Part shown: positions 10,760-23,867 of the stretch, one piece after another | Layout: each line of letters begins with the position of its first letter | How positions within the stretch are numbered: the first letter of the stretch is position 1 | Made by a program: the position numbers and the translations under genes | NCBI RefSeq assembly: GCF_014851395.1 | Contig: NW_024044681.1 | Span: forward strand, 23,995,036-24,059,035 | DNA length: 64,000 bases | Origin: Micropterus salmoides | Taxonomy: Eukaryota; Chordata; Actinopteri; Centrarchiformes; Centrarchidae | Reading direction: 5' to 3' | Notes under the pieces: model-generated | The model's input: the letters and a program-made list of their open reading frames with translations, nothing else | Databases searched by the model: none | Told to the model about the DNA's origin: nothing

Positions 10760-13700
10760 ATGGGGGCCGACGGCAGTAAAAACAGGAAGGTGAGTGGAGT
10801 GAAATTCCTGTTTGCTAAGGTGTGACGCACTTAGGCAAGGGAGGGGGGTTCCCGAAATCCCCAGGTGGTAACGATGGGTCAGACCTGGATGGCAGCGTTT
10901 TAACGTATCCTTTAGCGGCATATGAACTAAAGTGTAATCACATTGCGTAGTTAATTAACATTACACTTTATAATATCCCTTAAAACATTTTCTGTTGTCT
11001 TCCAAGGTACTTGTAATAGCTATGCTTTTACTTTGAAGGCATATCGACAAGCTTCCGGTATTGACATCTAAAAATCTATTGGTACTTTTATTATCACATA
11101 CTGTCCAAATTAAATCCTAACGTTGCTGAGTCTTTTGTCAGATGTCACGCGCATGTCGCATTGATGGCAGTTGTTTCTGCTGAGTGACTATATATGTCCC
11201 CTAATTTGGCTCGGATGATAATAACATCCTGCATGGTTGATTACACACATCTTGCACCACAGAGCATCTGATCTGCTGTGCAGGGGAGAGGGGCTCTGTG
11301 AGAGAGTGACTGCAGATCAGATGTAGACCGAGCATTGTTTTGCCCTCTTATTAATCACAAATGAGAGCAGGGATGGTTTTGAGTGAAACCTGGTGTATTT
11401 TAGGGGGTTTGCACAACTGCACAAGTTCACAAAATCACCAGGATGGGGGTTGATAGCAGCATACTACCCTGACATCCATAACCTCTGGTGTAAGTTAGAC
11501 TGATCATTTTGCTAATGTAGACAACAACCATGCAGTGGTAAATTATTTCTAGAAGAACAGATTGTAGTTTGTATATTAGTTCTTGCAGCCACAGGTAATT
11601 CTGAGAGGCGAAGGAAATCAGTCACTGAAGTAGATTTGGACAATGCAGATTGGTGGAAAATAAGTGATTCAGAAATTGTCTTTCATAGAGAATACTGCAT
11701 ATGTGGAGCTAAAGAGCTGGAAACATACTGTAATCCAACAGCAGAAGAGATGAGTTTGCACTGAGCAGCTCCCCAGTGTGTGTATATGAAGCAATGCTTA
11801 GGTAACTTCCCCTGGTTAAACAGGGGGATACATGTGTTTTAAAAGCCTCCCTTTGTCCTGCATTGTTCATACAGCATTGTTGGCTCATGAGTTGAATTCC
11901 CAAAAGGTCAAGAAAGAGAAGAATGTTGCTTTTAGCAGTGCACGCCTACCTCGATATGTGTTACTTGCTCTTGCGTGAAACACAGTGTCCGGTGAAAAGT
12001 CCCCGGATTATCAGTGTTTGTCAGCTTTAGGCTGTAGACGTTGGTTGAAACATACAGAAATGCCAGTGAGTTCAAATGTTCACTGTCATGATGCATAATC
12101 AGGGTAACTCCACAGAGCCGTAAACTTCTCTTCTTCCTGTCTCCCCTACAGAGGCACGCTGAAGGGCAGGAGGATGAGGATTTCTCATCTGGATGGCGTG
12201 GCTTCCTATCCAGCATGGGTCTGTCTATCCCAGCAGGCCTGTGTCGCCTGGCCCCACCTGCCCTGCGTCTGGGCCAGCGTCGAATGCTCCAAGGCAAAGC
12301 CCCCGACATCCCAGAGCACGTCCTGAGGTTGGCGGGAGTTGGCCCAGACAAGCTGAGAGCAGAATGGAGCCTGCCGGGGTTCATTACCATGTTCCTGCCT
12401 GAATTCCCCCACAAAAGTGTGCCTGGGCACGAACACTTTCAGGTATATTTCAATTACAACATAGATGCCAATAATGTGTAAAGCTTGATATGATTGGATA
12501 ATGCAGAATACATGTACTATTTTTACCTTTTCGCTTCTCTCTCTTTCTCTGTCTCTGTTATTTTGCTCCACCAGGTGTTGAGTTACATCGCCAAAGGTTC
12601 ATTTGGACCCATTCTAAAAGTTAAGGACAAGACCAAACAGAAAACATATGCTGTCAAAGTGAGTGCCTGAATCTCACATTTTAACTGTGGTTTGAGTGAT
12701 CAAAGCCATGAATGAACAGCCAGTTTATTGGCTGGTTGTGACTTAATACTGTCTTTGCTTAGTATGCCATTTGACTATTTGTTGGCCTGTAAACATGAAA
12801 GTAAAATAATATATAATATATAAATGCAGGCAAAACTTGATGCATCGCTAAAAAGTATTTTTTAAAGGTAAAATTACCCTCAAGTCAGGACTTGTCATTT
12901 TACCTGGAGTCATTGAGGCTTTAACATACACACCAATGTATGTCAAGCATGTAAAAATCTTTACAGTCCTGCACACTCTTATTTCATCTCAGTATTTTTG
13001 TCGGCCAACAGGTTATACCTAAATCCGAGATTCTAAGACTCGGGGTCTTGGAGCAGTCAAAAGAAGAAGTTATAGTCCAGGTGGGTATAAAGAACAGGCC
13101 TTTGAAATCACTGTAAGTTTACAGATATTGGAAGTCTTATATGTCTTTAAATGCACTTGGAAGTAGTAAGTGCAGTCCTGAGCCACTTTTCATGCAATAA
13201 GCAATATTTTGCATACTTGCAATGGATATGTGTTTATGATTATATTATTGACTTAATGGTATTCTAAGTAAAAACAAAATAAGGAATAAAATAAGAATAA
13301 AAATATAACCCTATTAAGCTGTAAAAAAGAAAAACAGTGACATTTTATGTTCAACCTATCACAGAAGGGTGGAAATAAATGGATTAATATCAGTATTTTT
13401 CAGTATCAGGAGAGAAGTACATCGAGGCTGTCTCTTTAACTGCCTTTCAGTCTTGAACTGTATGCACAGATAACATCAAAATCAAATATTTAATGTAGAA
13501 ACATTGTGAAAACAAACATAAAATATCTGGATACAGATGATGCATTATTATACATTTTTGAGTAGTAATTGCCAGTGTTGACGGGATGTATTCATATTAC
13601 AGTATAAATAAAATGGACGTAAGATGCAGTGAATGTATCCAGACCTTGTGTGATATCTTATGGGACACACTGTAATCGGTCTGAGGAGGCGGAACTACTT

Positions 13701-14716
13701 CTGTGATGTCTAATTTTAACCAGTTTCATGTCTAATTCCAAACAATTTTGAGTCTTTAACCAACAAGACCTGAAGTTACTGAAGTTGTGAGTGAGGTCAG
13801 TATCTCAGAAAACTATTTGCACCCAGAGAGTATAAAAGTATGAATCAAAGTCTCTTTGATCAATGGCCAAAAATGAGATTTTTCAGATTGATCTTGGACC
13901 TTTGCCCGCAGCGTCAGGTTCGCCATCCATTTGTCCATGACCTCCAGGACTGCTGGCAGACTCAGCGCCACCTCTACATTAGTGAGTCAGCCAGAGACCA
14001 GTGACCCAATCCAACCCAGATCTACTACCCCAAAAACCCTTCACTCTACCTTTTCTCACCTCAACACTGGTAGCCCTGCCCAAACTCTCCCACAATCCCC
14101 AGCCCAACACCTAGAATATGATGAACACAGAGACTTCAATTTAGTCTTTTTATTTTATTTATTTTTCGCCCTCAGAATTAAACCTGAACCCCTACAACCC
14201 AGCAAACCCCATCTACCACTGCCTGTGCATCCTGTATCTGCTGTGCTCTCCTTTCCTCTCCTCCTGAGCATTTACCCTTTTCCCCCCCAAATCAGCCACT
14301 GACTCAGAAAGTGTGACCCAGATTGTTTGGTTCCCCACCCCCTGTGAAAAGAGAGCGTTAGCCCGGGGAACAGATGTTGAATGCTGCTGCAGCTCAACAA
14401 GAGCACACGTGCAACATTCAAAAGAGAGCTCGCCCCTGCTTGCTCAAACAGTGAATCATCACTGAATCATTAAGCCATAAATGTAGATATGGTGCATATT
14501 TGAAACAAATCAAGACTATATACAACCATCCTCCTGTATTATATAGTGAGACTCCTTGAGGCCTTTATCTGCAGAAAAAGATTGTTGACTTGTTCTCCGT
14601 TTGGTTTTGCAGAGGAAACTAGTTTTACACTGTCCTCACTCCTCATTCCTAATTTCTTTCATCAGTGTGTGTTCCACATCCCACTGACCTTCACTACCCC
14701 TCACTCTTCCCGCTAC

Positions 14717-14751
<35 letters not shown>

Positions 14752-17700
14752 CTTTATTTGTAGAGCACTTTTCAAAAACAAGTTACAAAGTGCTTTAACA
14801 AGTGTAAAGACAATAATACCCCAAAAACAATAATACAAAAAAAAAAAAAACATGACAGAGGCATGTTTGTAATGCTTTCCCTGCTCCCACAGTGTGTGAC
14901 TACTGCAGCACAGGAGACCTGTATACCTACTGGCAGATGATTGGCTGCTTCACGGAGGACACAATACGAGTGTTTGCAGCAGAGCTGGGATGTGCACTTG
15001 GTGAGTACGCTACGTAATACTAACAGAAATGGTTCAACCTACTTACATTTTTTTATTATCATATTCATATATTATCATACATATTATAGACCTTCACCTT
15101 TCTCCTCAAATATCTTAATTAGATCAGAGATGTCTGCAGGTAAGTTTCCATTGCTAGCAGTGTTTAATTATATGTAATTATAAAAAGAGGTCTAATTAAA
15201 ATGAGATAAGATCTCAAAGGATCTCCCACAGCAACAGTGCAGTGGCATGGTTAAATGATAAACCAGAAGCAAGACAGAGTGAGGCATTTGAAAAAAATTT
15301 TGTTCTGTGGTTGAGTCTTTTGTTTTTGTTCTTCATAATTGTTTTTTTCACAGGCTTTCTCCATGACTTTGGGATCATCCACAGAGACGTGAAGGTAAGA
15401 GAGGGAGGTAATTCACTAGTTTGCGACCAAATTGACAGGCTGTTTATTCTGATTAATGGTACAAAATATAAACAAATGTATTTCTTTATAACAAATATTG
15501 TAGATAACATCAGCCCTTGCTAAACACTGAAGTTTTGTCTTGTCACATATTTGGGCCCATCCAGCATGAGATTACAAGACAGCACTATAAATCAAACATC
15601 AGAAATTATGAAAGACTTCATTCAGTAACATAGATTCAAACCCAAATGCTAAACATCAATCATCCACATCTCAGCTAACACATGTTTATGAGTAACAATA
15701 AAATAAATTGTGCACTAAATAGCAGCAGAAAGAAAATAAGTACTACCAATTTCTATTATTTCTATTTTTATATTACTAAACAATAAATGGTGGTAGAGAT
15801 TAGCCATTTCTTTCTACCAGTCCAGAGTAGATAATGCTGCTTCAGAGTGGAGCTATTCATTAACATAAAATCTTTCCTGTATCTGCCAGCACACATTAAT
15901 TACTGTTTGTTAGTGAGTCAATTGACGTATTCTTGTGTTCCCATTAAAGTAAAGCAATTCCTGTTGTACATGATGTGCATTTCCTGACAAGCTATTTGCA
16001 GTTTTAGTTGTAAAAGTTTTCTGTTAGAGGCTTTTCTTTTTTTACTATTAAAATGTCCAAACTTTTGTGTAGAATTATTTAACAATGAGAATAAAAAAAT
16101 CTGAGGTTTTCTTAATATAGTTAATTTAGTACATTGGTAAATATGGATGGGTGTCTAATTCAGTTTATGTGGCACTTTTTTTGTAGATGGAGAATATCCT
16201 GCTTACAGACAATGGTGAGTAAATAAATCCCCAGCAGAGAGCAGCATAGCACAGAAGCACAGAACCTTCCAGAGAGCATCCTGACTGTGCACAGCTGTCA
16301 GCAAATACACATCAACACAAGCAGTACATGTGTTAGAACTAAAATCCAATTACATTCACTAATGAGATCAGATTATGGTGGGAGTATTTAAATATTTTTC
16401 ACTAGTTGCAACTGCATCAGTAGGAAGAATCTTAATCTAGAGATTCATCATGATGTTGAGACAATGGTCTATTCTAGGACACCTCCGCTTAGCTGACTTT
16501 GGTTTGTCCCGTCGCCTGGAGAGAGGAGGAAGAGCGTTTACCATTTGTGGAACCATCCAATATATGGGTGAGAAATTTTCTTCCACATACACTTCTGTAG
16601 TTAAGTCCATCAGATCTGATGACGCATATTTACAGACAAACATTATATGCATTATTTTAATCTATTATGCGAAGAAGTTAATATATTAATGTACAAATAT
16701 AATAGTATAATGTGCTCTGTCTGCTCTGCAGCCCCAGAGGTGCTGAGTGGCGGACCCTACAACCATGCAGCTGATTGGTGGTCGCTGGGAATTCTGCTTT
16801 TCTCATTGGTTACTGGGAAGGTGAGGTGTTGTTGCCAGTAGGCTCAGTACGTCTTGCAAGATTAGCAGATATTACTCACATTTATACTTTCAGTGACGTA
16901 GCTGAGCTTGAATTTAGCTGTAAACAAAGATTGTGTAAGATGCATTTGATGCTTTCTTCATGGGGTAATTTTACAGTTTTGTTTAATTATTATTAATTAA
17001 TTAAATCTAGTCACTAGAAGCCTCATGTTTTACCATGTAGATGTCTAAAATGTGACTTTCTGAAAATTGAAACACCCTGAATTATCTCTCTTCATGTAAC
17101 ACAAACTTCCTCAGTTCCCCGTGCCTCCAGAACCAGACCACTGCAGTATGCTGAGGAAAGTGAGGACTTTTCCCTATGAAATTCCCCTCAGCTTCAGCCC
17201 CCCACTGGCCTTGTTAATAACCGAGGTAATTATTTACTACAAAACACTCAAATCTATAGGTCGTATTTTACTACATGCATCAATATCCACTAACTGCTCA
17301 GATTGGTTAGTTTGATGTCATATCTTGACCTACACACGTTTTTCTGTCCAGCTTTTGTGCAAGACCCCCTCCCGCCGCTTGAAGACCCTTGAGCGTTTCA
17401 AACGCCAAACCTTCTTCCATGGGACAACATTTGACCTCGCCCTACTTCAGCGCCACCCTGTGGAGGTAACTGACGAATGCCTGGATGTAGTCAGTTTAGT
17501 TTTTCAAACATGAGTCAACTTGTTGAAGAAATGTTCAATATGCAAGCAAAGTGAAGTGTTTGTTTTTTCCTGTCCAGGTGATTCTGGAGCTGAGAGAGAG
17601 ACCGGACCGAGCCGCCAAAGCTCGACGAGGCCTCACTTTGTCCTTGCAGCCTCTCAAAGGCTTCGACTACGACTCGTTCCTCAGCCCTCCCGCCACACCG

Positions 17701-17814
17701 GACACACAGCTGGACACCAGCACACAAACTCACACAGCTGCACCGCTCCCTGGCCCGACAAGCCCACTGCAGCCTGCTCAGGAAAAAGGCCCACGCAGAG
17801 AAGTGTTTGTGTGA
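10760..17814 (+). CDS. rskr: Ribosomal protein S6 kinase-related protein (RSKR/SGK494)
   Basis: A serine/threonine protein kinase of the AGC-like group; its substrates are poorly known. Coding exons: 10760-10789, 12152-12442, 12575-12658, 13012-13080, 13912-13981, 14893-15000, 15354-15394, 16187-16214, 16478-16567, 16732-16820, 17115-17225, 17352-17465, 17578-17814 (453 residues, all frames consistent). The N-terminal 107 residues are basic and low in conservation. The kinase domain follows: glycine loop AKGSFG at 113-118 (first glycine is alanine, as I recall also in human), lysine 135 in AVK, catalytic loop HRDVKMEN from 227, DFG at 247-249, APE at 271-273 and the stretch VLSGGPYNHAADWWSLG. 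The MGADGSKNRK start begins with Met-Gly, so N-myristoylation is possible. The tail after the kinase fold is proline/threonine-rich. Poly(A) signal AATAAA at 19032-19037. Lies head-to-tail between cct8 and aldoc. Confidence 0.93.
14716..14850 (-). mobile_element. 5'-truncated copy of the L2-type LINE (3' end only)
   Basis: This is nearly identical to 40310-40410, the 3' end of the LINE in pigs intron 11. On the minus strand it contains the stem GCACTTT...AAAGTGC (14764-14770 with 14787-14793), then CTACAAATAAAG and an ATT repeat tail (14717-14750). Only about 130 bp are present, the usual outcome of aborted target-primed reverse transcription. It lies inside intron 5 of rskr, antisense to the gene. 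Confidence 0.75.
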
Positions 17815-19060
17815 CAGGACTTTGAGTTACAGTATGGTTACTTACACACTTAAGGTAAAGGCCTACATGTATGTATTTCTGCACAGTTATTCACCCTCAG
17901 GTGTGGTGCGCCTTCTAAAATGTCTTATGTCGTAAAAGCCACAATAGCTACATATGATTTAATAGGATTTTTAGTTTAGAAGAAAATGATTCATTTGAGT
18001 AAAAAACACCACTTTCCTACTTGTGTTGAGTTTTATGGAGGATTTTTGTCATATTACTGGACACTATTTGTTCCTTTTTCTACTTGTTTGCCTTTTTCCA
18101 ATGAGCACTTTTTTAAGTCGACAGCATTTGCTCAACAGTTGTGCAAGAAAGATTGCACTTTTGTCTATATATTTTCAATCATTCAGTGACTGGTCATGGT
18201 TGCCCTGTTAACACATAATGTTTGACTGCTATCAGATTCACCCCATATGGAAAAGTCATGCTGATTGAAGACAATGCACCAAAATCCTTTTTTTTTTTTT
18301 TCAACCAGACCCCTTCAACAAAATCAGTGTATTTCTGAGCTTCTGCCTTTGTTTTCAAGTTGCATGATTATTTTGGCAGAATTGGTTGAAAAAAACTCTT
18401 TCTGAGTGGTCATGCTGTGATCTTTACTATAAAACCTACTCTGTACCTTTATCAATGCTGTGATATAACCTTTCCCAAAGTTGACCTTTACTGCCTAAAT
18501 TCTCTAGCAGCAGAATCGTCTCTCCTCCTATACTATGTAAAAGTCGTGCAAGCGTCACAACCTCAGATTAAGACATGTTCACCTTCAATGTCTGCTTTAG
18601 TTTGACTCATTTATAACCTGCGACTCAGGGGAGCACTCTGGTTTTTCCAAGTCAGCCTTGATTTTGACTCTGAGATGGCACCCAGCTGTCCATATCTGAG
18701 CTGGGACTGTAAGGGTTGAATGACCAACAGTACTGTTTACCTCCAGTTAACATTTTGATAGATACAGGGCTTTTTCTATTGTCCAAGGCTGCCATAACCC
18801 TAGCCACTAATCGCACCATCATGCATCTACCTGATCATTAAATTATATTGTTGATGTGTACCCAGAATGCCTCACATGTGTGATCCTGAGCTTGATTTTT
18901 TTTCTTCTTCACAAAATTGCTTATTTATGAATTCCTCTTTATAAAGTTTATATAAAAATTTTGGATGCTATTTGATGTTATATGTTATGTTACAATGTAT
19001 TTTTGTAATTACGGTATAGCACAGTTGGAATAATAAACTCTTACTACACAGCGATCTGCT
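17815..19060 (+). other. 3' UTR of rskr
   Basis: No coding signal follows the TGA at 17812-17814. The sequence is AT-rich with short T runs (18287-18301) and ends in AATAAA at 19032-19037, so it reads as a roughly 1.2 kb 3' untranslated region. No embedded repeat was recognised. Confidence 0.6.
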
Positions 19061-19252
19061 GATTTGGATGTTTTGCCTTTGTGAGATGGCTTGAAGAAAG
19101 AGTGACAGAGACAAGGAGAAGTGAAATAGTTTTCAACATATCAGTCAGTGAACAGAAAATCATCATTGCTCCACATCAGTTACGCCACATTGTGTCTGTA
19201 GAAACATAGCATGCCTATGATTGGTTAAGAAATTACATTTTGTTCAGTATCA

Positions 19253-19500
19253 GGCAGTGGACATTTACTTAAGTGTGTATTGTACTCATGTACAAGTTTG
19301 AGGTACTTTACTTAAATGTTTCCCTTTCACGATGATGTATACTTCTACTTTACTATGTTTCAGAGGAAAGTATTGTACTTTTTACTCCACTACATTAATT
19401 GGACAGCTATAGTTACTTGACAAATTAATACTGTAGAAATCCTATAAATCAACATACTCAACAGTGTATAAAATAGTTAAAATTACTTTCACCATTGACA
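19253..19500 (+). repeat. hAT-like teleost interspersed repeat (copy 1)
   Basis: The text runs through the landmark phrases of a very common teleost non-autonomous repeat: GTGGACATTTACTTAAGT, then TTTGAGGTACTTTACTT, then GTACTTTTTACTCCACTACA and GACAGCTATAGTTACTT. A longer related copy lies at 57635-58287. The right end is not clear here. Superfamily assignment is from memory of similar fish elements. Confidence 0.55.
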
Positions 19501-19542
19501 CTGAAATCCTGTGTACATATTAATGCATCAGCAATCCCACAT

Positions 19543-19635
19543 CCATGCATACATTATCTAAGCACTTGTCCTATGTAAGGTCACCGGGGGGATGGAGCCA
19601 ATCCCAGCTGACATTGGGTGAAAGCCTGGACAGGT
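19543..19635 (+). repeat. Common teleost interspersed repeat (CCATCCAT-type)
   Basis: The sequence CATCCATGCATACATTATCT, followed by AGGTCACCGGGGGGATGGAG, CCAATCCCAGCTGACATTGG and CCTGGACAGGTCGCCAGT, matches the widespread fish repeat that normally reads 'ccatccattatct...ggtcgcgggggg...atcccagctgacattgggcgagag'. It is a short diverged copy in the rskr-aldoc spacer. Confidence 0.65.
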
Positions 19636-20224
19636 CGCCAGTTGCAATCCAATATTATAAATTATAAGAATTTGACACTGCCTTACCAGAAAACAAAACC
19701 CAAATCTCTCCAACAAATTCTCTTTTTCCCAACATGGCCTGATTGGCATTTTATTGGGACCTCTGATGTCTTTCAGACCAAATGGCAAACTTGAGGGTAA
19801 CCTATAAAAATCTATCTATCTAGCACATAGATTTGAGGCTGTTTAATTGGAGGTCTGGCACTGTAGGATAATCAGTTAGTAGTGTCTTATGTTATTAAGC
19901 TTCAGGCTAAAATAATTCCTTTATTAAATACATTCAGTTGAACAGGGCAATGTACATTAACAACACCACAACACAAGAAAATGATATACAATAAGGGACG
20001 AGGCAGACAGATTAGACAAATAAAATAAAAAATACAAAACAATAAAAACAAAACGAGCAGAAAATACATTGTATGAGGGAGATATAAATTAATATAAAGC
20101 CTATAAATTAATAGACTTTTTACTGAGTAATTTGCCAATTATTAAAGAGGTTTTTCACATCTTGTCTTGTTTTCTACAAAGTTGCAGAATCATGCAACAG
20201 CTTTGAGCTATGAAGCCATTCCGC

Positions 20225-20393
20225 GTCGTACCGTCACGTGACCATACGTGACGCAGAGGCGTATGAGCTCCGCCCCCGGCTCGAGGGGTTTTGTTAAGGG
20301 TCACGTTGCGCTGCAGCAGTGAAACAGGAGACTCCATCGCATCCTCAGCACCCAGCTCACCTGTATTCTCCGCGTCCAGATACCCTTCAGCAG
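20225..20393 (+). promoter_or_regulatory. aldoc promoter and non-coding first exon
   Basis: A CpG-rich island in an AT-rich spacer. It holds an E-box CACGTG at 20235-20240, a second ACGTG at 20246-20250 in TACGTGACGC, a further CACGT near 20303, and a GC box CCGCCCCC around 20270-20277. ACGTG cores are the binding core of HIF-1 and are expected near glycolytic genes. A splice donor CAG|GTAAGA at 20393/20394 marks the end of the presumed 5' non-coding exon. The transcription start was not located. Confidence 0.55.
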
Positions 20394-21034
20394 GTAAGAA
20401 CAAACCGGGGTCTGATCTGTATGACAGTTTCAGACACTCTCCCTGTGTTACTGATCACGGATAGACGATTAAAATAAAAGTGATGGTGGCGTGATGCTGG
20501 TCTGCACGACCTAACTTACAGCTAACTTTATCTTCCCTCAGCTAGTTAGCCATGAATTAATAACAGCCGTCAGTACCTGTGACTCGTGTGCCGTCGTCTC
20601 CTTTGACAGAAAGCCATTCAAGTTTCCAACCTGTTTAGAAATGTCTATTAAAACTTGCAGACCATCATGGAAATACGCAACCGGAAGGGCGTAAATACGG
20701 TGACCTTCAAGGATGAAAGTAGCCAGAGGAGAGTCCTTCGCGTCTGCTTTCATCTTAAATCGACACACGCTGTTACTTTGTTTAATTTGTGTAGATTGAA
20801 GTTAGTAATCCGCATGGCAGCAGTGGTTTCCTGTCGGTGTGTGTATCTGTGACAAAGCACGTACACCTCCTGTGATGTTATGGGAGGAGGGGCGGCCTGA
20901 GGATGAGTAATCTATGGGAAGGAGGAAAAAATTGATCTAGATTCACAAATGGATGCATTTGTACAACCAGACTTCATTTTACACGCATAACATTAGTATG
21001 CAGCACATAATTTGATTCAGCTAATGTTCACTGT

Positions 21035-21330
21035 AGAGCTGAAATTATTTATCAATTAGCAGATTGACAGTTCAAACGAGCCTTACATTTTCTAAGGCCC
21101 CTACCCTTCTCAAACGTGAATATGCGCTGCGTTTGATCGTAAACTCAATATATGTGGCTTTTAGACTGTTGGTCAGACTAAATAAGGAATCTAAATAGAT
21201 TGGCATGGGCTTTGATAAAATGTGAGGTGCATTTTCAACAAATTTCTGACATTTTATAGACTAAGAAATTAAGCAAAAGACAAATCCGCATAATAATCAA
21301 TGAGGAAGATAATAGTTTCTAAATAGAAGT
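21035..21330. repeat. Degenerate teleost MITE (GAGCTGAAA...family), copy A
   Basis: Starts with TAGAGCTGAAATTATTTATC and AATTAGCAGATTGACAG, and contains GACATTTTATAGACTAAG and ATAATCAATGAGGAAGATAA. These are weathered versions of a frequent fish repeat built from ATTAATCGATT-like blocks. It lies in aldoc intron 1 next to a related copy. Confidence 0.45.
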
Positions 21331-21336
21331 ATAGCT

Positions 21337-21615
21337 GCTGCAACTAAAGATGATTTTCAGTTTCGATTCTGATTAATTTATTAATTAACTGTTTGGACTT
21401 CAACATGTCTAAAAATAATAATTCACGGAGCTCAAAACCCAAAGAGATTTTATTTATCATCAAACTAAGAAACCATAATAGCCACATTTTACTGACCGAA
21501 GCAGTTAATTTTTGGCATTTTGTGTTAAAAAATTAATAAAGATTATTTGATTATAATAGTTAATTTTCTGTCTCTCAGATAATTGATTAATTGACTAATC
21601 ATTTGAGCTCTAGAG
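21337..21615. repeat. Degenerate teleost MITE, copy B
   Basis: Begins GCTGCTGCAACTAAAGATGA and ends TTGACTAATCATTTGAGCTC, the opposite ends of the same GATTAATTGATT-rich repeat family as the preceding element. The internal TTTTGTGTTAAAAAATTAAT region is AT-rich without coding potential. Confidence 0.45.
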
Positions 21616-23867
21616 TATAAAAATTAGAAATGGAGGTTCATACATTTATAGGCTAGTTGTACAATCAGACTGGATGTTAATCTAATAAACATAAACCCTG
21701 GAACATAGGGCACATATATTCTGATTTAGTGTTAATCCTAGTTTTACAACATCACACTGTAGTGTAATCACATTTTTCCTTTTAACTGTAATCATCAGAG
21801 CTCCTTCTGTGTGTAATGGCAACCCAAAATGTATTGAACTTTTTTTTTTTTAAGAGGTCAGTTTACCAGTGTTTAAGAGGTAAATGTCTTGAAACACATC
21901 TGCACATTTTCACCAGTGTCACCCTCTCTCTCTGAACTGCAATGCACGCAGCCTTGACGTCTGCCATTAGGCTCTTGTATCAGAGAGCCGCATGGGAAAC
22001 AGCGCTCCTGCTGGCGCTGCTGGGAGCAGCCCAAACGCAGAGACGTGCATCAGTGCCAAGGCCAACAGCCCGTCTGGTAACAAAACGCAGCAGACCAAGC
22101 AGGCTTTTTACTTTTGAATAGTGCTGCCCCGCGGGAGCCATTTCACCCCCTTTAAAGCTCATGCAGCTTGCAATGTAGAGAAAATACCAAGGTGGGTTAA
22201 CCTCCAGGAGGCGATAATGATACAAACAAGGCAACAAGAAATATGTTCTTTTTCTCCTCAAACGCTTCAATACTCTCCTTATGCACATGCTTATCACTAT
22301 AATATCATCTATCAATAAATATTATCAGTGCCAGCCTGAGTTTAGGTAGATGGCGTCCTGCCTACAGCCTTATAAATACTAGGCAATGTAGAGCGCAAGC
22401 TTATATTGTAGTTTAATGCTTGCAGCAATGCTTTGAAGCAAGACCAGCTGCTGCATGACTGCTACAGATGTTCATTCTGAACTGAGTTTGATGTTTATTT
22501 ATTTGTGATGTGTAACTGCATCCTGTTTTGGTAAGTGAGCCTATGCGGCACTGATTGATTGACTGACTGCTGTAGCGTAAAGAACACAGAGTGATGTCTG
22601 GTGTCATCATCCTGTCCTTTACTGAAGTGAAAAAGTCTATACAAACAACAGATACGTGGAGTTTGAAATAGGTTTTTGTGTCAAACTAGGGTCTAATTAA
22701 ACCTCAATGAAAAAGTTTTAACAGTGTTTAAAAAATGAGCGTAATAGATATGAATTTTAATGTAGATTACTGTCCCTTCAGTGCATACCTGTAGGTCTGG
22801 CCTGCGATATGATTGCAGAGCGCTGCATTTGACTGATGTTTAATGATAGTTTATTTAGCATGCAGTGATCACAGCTTTGAGGGGTTCTGCATGACGCCAC
22901 AGTGGGGAGGTGGCCGTTGCATCTTCATGTCGCAGTGCACAGATGGTGTTTGTCTTGTTGAGGCTGGCCACTGTGCAACAGGCTGGAAAGAGAGAGATAC
23001 AGTTGAGACAAACTAAATATTAATTTCAAAAATATACGTGTCATCGTGACGATCCAAGTGCATTAATAAAACCTATGGTTTTCAAATTATACAGTGATGT
23101 CCTTTGTCAGAAGCTAAGCTCTGCACACTGTCTGGAAGATAAACCTTGTCAACAGTGGTAGTGTGTGATAGTGGGATCAGAGGGCTGCTTCTTTAAATCA
23201 TAGCAAAGTGACATTTCTGAACGGTTAAGACTTGAAGTGATCAGACTGGCTGAATAATGAACATAATATGCTAATGATCTGCCATTTTGGTAATAAAGAA
23301 ACTGTTTTACTCTGCAACAATCCCACCAGGCTATTCCAAGCTGTCCCCAGGTGGGGCGGCTAATTGTGATTTAAGGATAGATAAATTTTTAGGGTGTGCA
23401 GGATTTAAAATGCCTCAAACCATTTTGTTGGGTTTTCCATGAAGCTCCTCTTTGTACACCACTCGAGGAAATGAAGCCTCAAGCAGGATACTTAAAAAAA
23501 CAAACCAATCAATAAATCAATATATCCTTGAAGAAACCCTTCCAATTTCATTAAAAGAGAACCCTCCCCTCCCCCTCTTCACTTGATTGGATTTTTGGAT
23601 AATCATTCCCACTAAATATTGATCTTGTTCTTAGGTTCCATCCATAGGAACCTAAAAGCATTTTCTGGAGACACACATGCAGCAAATGCTAACAATAGAA
23701 AACACATATCAGTGCCTCTTTCTGCTTGGTGTCTTTTTATAATTCCATTTGCATGAATCAGGTTGTAGCCCTGTTTATGGCCTCCAGTAACTGAGACCAA
23801 ATGCAACATCTAGCCTACTACTGTCTGAGGAGATGGAGGCGATGCTGCTTCTTATGTGGTGGATTTT

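Noticed and set aside
11932..12414. 160-codon minus frame opposite rskr exon 2
   Set aside because: Shadow of a GC-rich real exon on the other strand; no splice or family signal.
12206..12571. 121-codon minus frame opposite rskr exons 2-3
   Set aside because: Antisense shadow crossing a real intron; low complexity.
13931..14302. 123-codon + frame after rskr exon 5
   Set aside because: Continuation of exon 5 into a pyrimidine-rich intron; the exon ends at a GTGAG donor at 13982.
14546..14833. + frame with a polyisoleucine run
   Set aside because: Translation of an AAT microsatellite and LINE tail.
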